Made by a program: the position numbers and the translations under genes
NCBI RefSeq assembly: GCF_964340395.1
Contig: NC_135566.1
Coordinates: forward strand, 9,525,001 to 9,589,000
Source: Glandiceps talaboti
Taxonomy: Eukaryota; Hemichordata; Enteropneusta; Spengelidae
Length of the DNA stretch: 64,000 bases
Reading direction: 5' to 3'
The notes under the pieces: model-generated
Database searches by the model: none
The model's input: the letters and a program-made list of their open reading frames with translations, nothing else
What the model was told of the DNA's origin: nothing
Part shown: piece after piece, positions 46,291 through 64,000 of the stretch
How the letters are laid out: every line of letters begins with the position of its first letter
Numbering within the stretch: position 1 is the stretch's first letter

Positions 46291-46916
46291 AGACTAGTCA
46301 TTCCGTATTCCTATGTCATTGTCTGATAAGTTAATCCTCAGACCACTGGATTCTCTTATAGTGGTCTTCAAAGTGCGCTCGAGCGGCAAAGCCAAAAAAC
46401 CACCATCTGCCGGTGGCGGCCCACATGATACATAATCTCAATGTTTATACTATAGAGGAAGACCATGACAAGTTTGTGGGCTATGGTTTTGCGATTTTAA
46501 AGCAGTTTTGGAACTAATGCTCACTCTTAAAATTAACTTCAATCTGCCTATTATAGTTTTAGCCTCGAATCCAGTCGCGTCGGGATATTTGGTTCTCGCC
46601 TTTCCCCTTAGTATAGGGAAAATGAAGTGAAAAGGAAATGTGGGCAAAGTAAAGGGGAGAGCCAAAAGTCCCCACACGACTGAACTCTACCATAGTTTCG
46701 TAAATCCTGTTTGAACGAGAAAAATGAGAATTAAGTTGAAACAGCCCACAGTGACACCTATATATAGAAAACCAGTGACTGGATGGGACTTGCCACAGTC
46801 TTACCATCTCTACCTTTAAAAACCCTAACAGGGAATGGCAAGACCATGTCATCGTATTGCCAATCTACATACTTATATAAAATGAAGTACTGGCTGACCT
46901 AAATACAGCAGTTTAG

Positions 46917-46979
46917 CTGGTCGTGTCTCCTAGTCCTCGTCGTATACGTGACAATGGCTTCTGGGGGAGACACGACCAG
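46917..46979. repeat. Perfect 14-bp hairpin with 35-base loop
   Basis: CTGGTCGTGTCTCC (46917-46930) is inverted exactly at 46966-46979. It is not associated with a gene end that I can see. Confidence 0.8.
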
Positions 46980-48318
46980 GTAATGGTGCATCTCAACAGC
47001 GCAGTGAACATGCTAAGCAAATACGGAATGGAACTAAAACGAATAAAGCAAATCTTACCCCCGCCCCTCCACCATGTACCAGTTTTAAATCAGATTATTG
47101 GAGTTGATTTTATTTAAACAGGACATCGTGGTTTACAGGCTAGGAGAATAAAGATGTGGACAGACACTCGTGTACTAAAAGTAAATATGGTGACAGGCCT
47201 AGCTAGCTGTTGGGTAAAGTTGACTGATGAATAGTGTCCATCCTCATGTGAGGGGACACACGTAGAGACCATCACGGCCCGATAACAAGTGCACAACAGA
47301 GACGTTACTGAATTTTTTTTTGTCATTTCCTTACTTCTAGAAATGTTCATGTTTTTCCCTAACTGAACAAACCCGTGAAATACAAGACACCTAATAAGTA
47401 ATATACCATGACATCACCATTGTGTAGCAGAGTTTTTCGCGATAAGCACGAATGTAAGGATGTGGTTTCTGCTTTGCGCTTTATTTTTTGACCGAATATG
47501 GTGACGAGGTAAACATATAATTAGATATCTATTTTGAAATTGTGGATGCGGTCAGGGCAGCCTCACCTGGACGGTCCTTGGCATAGATTTAGAAACAATA
47601 GCGTGACTAAAAGTCACGAGATTCGGGTTTAAACCTTCGTTGTTGTTTTTTGTCTGTATTTGGTAATGTCCACAGACAGGTCAACCCTGAGCTAATTATA
47701 ACGAACATGACTTTGACGTTATTGTTTGATTTTGTAGGACATTATTCGGGGACCGCCCCTTTTTTGTTTGCAAAGATCGCATGTTTACCTGCAAATCGTT
47801 AATTTGACACAGGGGTGTCGTGTTTGTTATATCTCGGCTAAGTACTACGATGGCCATTAAAATAAAGTGTTGACCTACTTCGCGAGGAGAGGAATTAAAA
47901 ATATGTATATATTATAGGTGATAAAGCATGTACATTTCAGGTAGGTGTGTAGGTGTCCACGCAAGTAAACAATCAATCTAACCTCTCACCTATTATTTGA
48001 CTTACCAAATACAAGTCAAAACACGTTATTAGTCGTTTTAACTTGAGCATAAAAAAATGTGTGAACTGTTTTATATTTTTTAATAAATAAAAATGAGTGT
48101 AATTTCAAGCCCTGGCTCAACCAACAACAACAAAGACAAGTGTAACTTCTCTAACTGCGGTTGAACTGTTCTAGCACAATACTACAAACTTAAAACTGAT
48201 ATTCAAGGACATACAAAAAACAGATTCAAACATTTTTTCATCAATTCTTTAAAGGCCAATCGAGAAAAAAACAGAAATTCTTTCAACAAGTCCATTTGTT
48301 CCATCCGTTCATTCTTAG

Positions 48319-48681
48319 ATTAGTCTGGGCGCCAACGTGGTCTCTAACCAAAATCAATAACGATACCGTATAGGAACTAGACTATTCTTAGATAGACAAT
48401 TATAGAAAAAATATCAGCCAAAAAGTGTTTAAAAGTTAGCCATCCATTGGGTTTCAATCTGACGATATTTTCAGATTCAATGCATAACTTCCAGACTAGC
48501 TTAAAATACACAGCAAGAGGTTACGTATCGAAGTCAGGCTCAAGAGTAAACTAATCGGGAATACAGTTAAATGTGGGATTTCGCTCTCGATGTAATGCAG
48601 TTAGTCTGGATGACAACGTGGTTTCTAACTGAACAATTGAGTGGAGGTGTAAATGGTAACGATACTCTATAGGAACTGTAA
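48319..48681. repeat. Dispersed direct repeats (TTAGTCTGG ... TATAGGAACT)
   Basis: Two copies begin near 48319 and 48601. Both share TTAGTCTGG, CAACGTGGT, TCTAAC and AACGATAC followed by TATAGGAACT. A partial third copy (AACGATACCGTATATGAACT) is at 38996-39015. Confidence 0.6.
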
Positions 48682-49360
48682 TAATGGGGAAAACGAGATC
48701 GAAATCCCCTCATGATATGGCTGAATGGCAAACATATAAATGACAGATAAATGCATGTATAGTGTTTGGCGACCTTGTCTTTATCGGGAATGCGGTGTAT
48801 TTTCAAGTTTGTATTTCACTATGCTGTTAACTTGGCTGACGACCAAGAAATCGAACCTTAAACTTTCACCAAAGGCTATAAGTTATGTAATTCACCATAT
48901 AATTCTAGGTATTTTGTAATGGCCAAAAAGTACGTCAAGCGAATCAGAAATGTACACATTGTAACATTGAGTATTTTGCGAAAAACAAATATCAAGGGTT
49001 GGAATTCTCTTTCCTGTCATTGTAAAAAAAAACAGATCGACAAGTTCTTCGCCCTCTGACCAAGTAGTAGCCTATACGTGCCTGGAGTACGTGTCGATTT
49101 CATACCCGTGACGAATCCGAACGTTGTTTTACACTTGAAGAAATTCAATCGTACGACGCGTATTACTAGCTAAATGTTTTCTCAGCCTTAAGGAAGTAGC
49201 TATTATTTCCTTCCGTCAACTTCGCCACAAGGAGGTTTTACTCCCGCCTTTCTTTGAATTTCTTGAAAGACCGTACTTGCCATATGTTTCATACCTGACC
49301 GGACGTTCGTACCCATATGGTTCGATTAACGCTGAACCAACAAACCGGAAACGCTGAGAG

Positions 49361-49394
49361 TATTTAAATATCACTCATCCGTCAGTTTGAGTCA
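49361..49394 (+). promoter_or_regulatory. Core promoter of metalloproteinase B with AP-1 site
   Basis: TATTTAAATA (49361-49370) is a TATA-like box. Two initiator-like TCAGT sites follow (49382 and 49392), 23 to 33 bases from the box. A consensus AP-1 element TGAGTCA (49388-49394) overlaps the probable start. AP-1 control is well known for MMP genes; the position at the start site is unusual. The ATG lies about 230 bases downstream. Confidence 0.5.
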
Positions 49395-49619
49395 GTGTGA
49401 TTCTTAACTACAACGAAACAAGTCTAAGGACGGACATACACATTTTGGTGTTCCACTGGTTAACGAAGTAGCTGGCATAGATATAACTGGCTCACCGTCT
49501 ACCTGAACGTGTTTTTACAGATTAGAGGGGTCGAACGAACTAGTCACCAGTATTGGAAAGCTACTACTACTAGAATTTGAAAAGGTATAATTTAATTTGA
49601 GCGATCATCGACGATCGCC

Positions 49620-57544
<7,925 letters not shown>

Positions 57545-58556
57545 TTCAAAATCTTATTAAGAAATATTAATTCTCTCAAATTTACAACGAAATCTTTTTA
57601 AGAAATATTAATTGTCTCAAATTTACGACAAAATATTTTTTAACGCAATTTCCAATTTTCACAAAATGAAACTATTTTGTTTTCAGCAAAATTTATTTAT
57701 ACATGTAAAATATGTTAGACTTAGAAAACTGCCATAATCATTGAAACTGACATATCGTATTTTAAAGTTCCTTTTTGTGTATATTTGTAATCTAAATTCT
57801 GTAAATGTACAATCAGAGACAACAACAGTTTTTACTATGTTTATTATTAAGATAGTGAAAAAAAAAGTCGCAAAAAATGTGTGCATTTTGGTTTGGATTT
57901 TAAAATTATGGATATCTAGCCAGATTTATAGATTTATATCTATAGTTCATTGCGGTTATATCAGGGTATACTCAAAACTTATCAATCTACCATGAATCTC
58001 ACTGCTTGTATCACGATCCAAAACTTCCATGGAATGAATGCCACCACTGCCAAGACACAACTGTGCAGCTAGCTAACAAAACGTTCAGACACAGACACGG
58101 ACGAGGAAGAAACAAAATATTCAATTATTCACTTGAACTTGAATGATGTCACGGTTACCCATTTTGGGAAGTATAATATGTTTATGAACGTAGAGAAAAA
58201 GGACCAAATTTAAGTTATTTCCAAATGATAACAGCGCGGGTTAAACTCGTTAGAAGGACATTGTCTAAATCTATGTTGTTTTAGTTTTATGAGAGAAATT
58301 GTTCATTTACAAAACTCAACACATTGCGCATGCGTCAATGACAATGCTGTAGTTTTTGAAGAATTCCATGTTCCACCTAATAGTATTGTTAATACTTTTG
58401 GAGCTGTTCTCACGTCTCGTTATTATGACGTACTGAACACCATGTGTTCAGAAAGTATCTGCTATGCAATTTTAACCATTTGCTTTTTTAATTTGATGAT
58501 AATGTTACAGTAATTATTATTTTACTGACGGCCTTGCAGGCAAGGAATCACTGGTT

Positions 58557-58562
58557 AATAAA
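58557..58562 (+). terminator. Candidate polyadenylation signal, metalloproteinase B
   Basis: AATAAA occurs in TTAATAAAGTTGTGCC, about 1.0 kb past the stop and just before the AG microsatellite. It is a candidate only. Confidence 0.35.
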
Positions 58563-58644
58563 GTTGTGCCAAATATAAATGCTTTGTACGTATGGCCTGT
58601 CACTTATTGAACCATAGACCCTCCACAAACGATTAAACATAGAT

Positions 58645-58648
<4 letters not shown>

Positions 58649-58733
<85 letters not shown>
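58649..58733. repeat. AG dinucleotide microsatellite
   Basis: About 42 perfect GA units, followed by purine-rich sequence. Confidence 0.97.
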
Positions 58734-58736
<3 letters not shown>

Positions 58737-60514
58737 GAAGAAGCTAGATGGGATGTATAAGGAAACAGGGAGCAAGAATCAAGCAAAAGGAGAGAGAGAA
58801 GCATAACGTATGTATACAGTACAGAGGGGAGTGGGAAAGAACGAGGCCCTGTTTAATTCAAAGTAGACTTGATTATTTCCTGGTTTGCAGCTGACTGTCT
58901 TTGAGATTGACATTTCCTTTTCCCTTTCTGACCACTCCAAATTACCATGACTGGGCAAAATGAGGCAACCTACTCGTGTTGGAAATTAAACAATAATTAC
59001 CTTTTTTGAAGATGAATGTATGTAAAGTTAATGCATAGCAATTTTTCCCTTCGAGTTGACGAACACCGTCTCGCAATTCGGTGTCTGTGGGACTACCGGT
59101 ATCTCATGTTTGGACATCTTGAGACACTCTATATTTTATGGGGGGGGGGGGAGGTTAAGCCAAAAATAGAAGGGATAAGATCAAATTGTTAGAGATTGTA
59201 TTGAAGAATCTAGAGGATTTGTTTACGATACCTTACTGGAGATAGACGAGGTAAATACACAGTTACAGAGATAGCTTTACTATAAGGTTGAGAGTATTAT
59301 TGTATACAGAGAGAGCTTGCTTTATTATTATTTCTAAATAAACAACTTTCTGATGATGAGTTTTCAGGGATGTAAATCTCCAAAAGTCGAGCAATTTGGA
59401 TAACTTTAGCTGAAGCTCACTTATCTTTCTCATGAGCATGTAAAAAACACACCTGGCAACAGGTATCACTAACGAATTTTATTTGGCCTTTTGGTCCTTG
59501 GTTGTCCATATTTTGTGATTTTTTTAAACTGCCAAGGGGGAATTAGCTGCCTCTAAAAGACAGTTAAAACAGTTATAAGTTATAACTCTTATTGAAAAGG
59601 AGATTCTGAAAGACAAACTTTTTATAAGACCAAAGTGATAAATATTTCAGATTACAAAATTGGAGCAAAACGTATTCCAAAACTTTTTTTTTTTTTTTTT
59701 TTTAAAAAGATCCCCCAATTAGATTTTATGGAAGATTGTGTCATTGATTTGGGACAGCATTCGCGTCATAGAGGGAGTTTTGGACTACAGGAATTCTCTT
59801 AACGACGAATGCGAAAAGGCTTTTGAGATCGCGTCTGTTTTTAATTAATGTATTGCAGTAAAACAGAAGCTAGAATGGTCGGTAAATAAAGCAGGGGCGA
59901 TGGGTAATGCTAGTGATGACTAACTATCTCCATTGTACATTTTTGTCTTCTTAATTCTAATAAAGAATATTTTATTGCGTAACATATTTTTTTAGTTGAA
60001 GTATTTCATTATGTGTTATTCGAACGTCGTTGTTAATTTTCGCTTCTCAACATGATGCAGCAAAAATAATGAAATTCTATTGAAAATTTTCTCTTTTTTC
60101 AAATTTCAAAATAGATACTTATATTTTATTATATTTAATCTCAGACCACTAAAAATAGTCTCCCGACTTTTTTGTTTGTCCTGTTCAAAATCCTCTCAGG
60201 AAATGAAATCAACTTATTAGCTTACTCATTTGATGTTTTCTGTGGAAATTTCAAAGCAAAATTAAACTATTAAATTGATTATTAGAAACTAACTTTTAGA
60301 ACTAGAATGAGGTTCTCTCTCTCTGCCCTTTCCTTTTGCTGATTTTGTGTAGATATAGGAAAGAAACAGTTCTAATTGCGTTTTCTTTGGAACGTTATAC
60401 AGTATCGAAAAAAAAGTGGCGAGGGATATTAAAAGCTAAAATGAAATAAAGACAAAACGTACATCTAACATTGGCGTAGGTGGTGTGATTACTATGTAGG
60501 GCACGTAGAATAAC

Positions 60515-60543
60515 ACCGGAAGCTCTCCGTGAGACTGCGCAGT
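60515..60543 (+). promoter_or_regulatory. LZTR1: LZTR1 promoter motifs (ETS and NRF1 type)
   Basis: ACCGGAAG (60515-60522), an ETS-factor site, and the palindrome ACTGCGCAGT (60534-60543), an NRF1-type site, lie 56 to 84 bases upstream of the ATG. There is no TATA box. This pairing is typical of broadly expressed animal genes. Confidence 0.45.
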
Positions 60544-60598
60544 AGACAGTGTTGTGAATCTGGACAAGAACTTTCCTTTCGTTGCCTTTTTCACCACA

Positions 60599-63915
<3,317 letters not shown>

Positions 63916-64000
63916 GTAAGTGACTATTAGCTTAGAAGAAAAAATAATGTTATATAACCTCAGATCAGGGTGAAAATATACGTAGGAATAACTGATGTAT

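Larger units (their letters stand above)
35696..49619. other. 13.9-kb gap between the divergent metalloproteinases
   Basis: It must hold both 5' flanks. A CCAAT box on the minus strand (ACCAATCA, 35779-35787) lies about 85-90 bases upstream of the metalloproteinase A start. The remainder holds several inverted-repeat elements, tandem duplications, an ATT microsatellite (36857-36884), G runs near 37075-37098, 41330 and 43327, an AAT run near 45675 and one unexplained open frame at 39025-39507. Apart from these I see nothing gene-like. Confidence 0.7.
57545..60598. other. Metalloproteinase B 3' UTR and intergenic region before LZTR1
   Basis: The first kilobase is probably the metalloproteinase B 3' UTR, with a near-duplicate phrase (AAGAAATATTAATT) at 57559 and 57600. 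The rest has an AG microsatellite, a G run near 59142 and a T run at 59683-59703. A short open frame at 58289-58513 has no family signal. No other gene was seen. Confidence 0.7.

Noticed and set aside
58289-58513. 74-codon frame in the presumed metalloproteinase B 3' UTR
   Set aside because: Short, no recognisable domain and no splice or promoter context; chance open frame.

Overview
This is metazoan genomic DNA: spliced genes with GT-AG introns, AT-rich non-coding sequence, many microsatellites and several small inverted-repeat transposon families. Four protein genes can be assembled exon by exon. The proteins (TRAF4, two matrix metalloproteinases, LZTR1) are close to their vertebrate counterparts, and one metalloproteinase looks like a GPI-anchored membrane type. 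An invertebrate deuterostome such as an acorn worm or lancelet is my best guess, but the species cannot be fixed from the sequence.

Layout. (1) 5161-22723, minus strand: a complete TRAF4 gene, seven coding exons, 465 residues (C3HC3D RING, TRAF-type zinc fingers, coiled coil, MATH domain). Its large introns hold most of the repeats of the left part: a 650-bp ATGT array, a hairpin transposon with a 9-bp target duplication, a two-level 114/228-bp tandem array and a 147-bp repeat element with a CA tail. (2) 25476-35695, minus strand: matrix metalloproteinase A, eight coding exons, 539 residues, with cysteine switch, basic processing site, zinc-protease domain, an acidic Gly-Asp linker and a four-bladed hemopexin domain, without a membrane anchor. 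(3) 35696-49619: a 13.9-kb gap with several inverted-repeat elements and one unexplained 170-codon open frame at about 39.0-39.5 kb. (4) 49620-57544, plus strand: metalloproteinase B, eight coding exons, 530 residues, with a furin site and a hydrophobic C-terminus typical of GPI anchoring. A and B are divergently oriented paralogues. (5) 60599 to beyond the right edge, plus strand: the first five coding exons of LZTR1 (kelch repeats), with an 18-copy 43-bp minisatellite in intron 3.

Function. The two metalloproteinases are expected to act outside the cell, one soluble and one at the cell surface. TRAF4 is a cytoplasmic signalling adaptor and LZTR1 a CUL3 adaptor that controls RAS-family GTPases. 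Nothing in the sequence shows that these neighbours work in one pathway; only the metalloproteinase pair is related, by duplication. No clear new system was found. The less ordinary items are the unrecognised 39-kb open frame, the differences between the two metalloproteinases, the transposon families, and the internal order of two tandem arrays.
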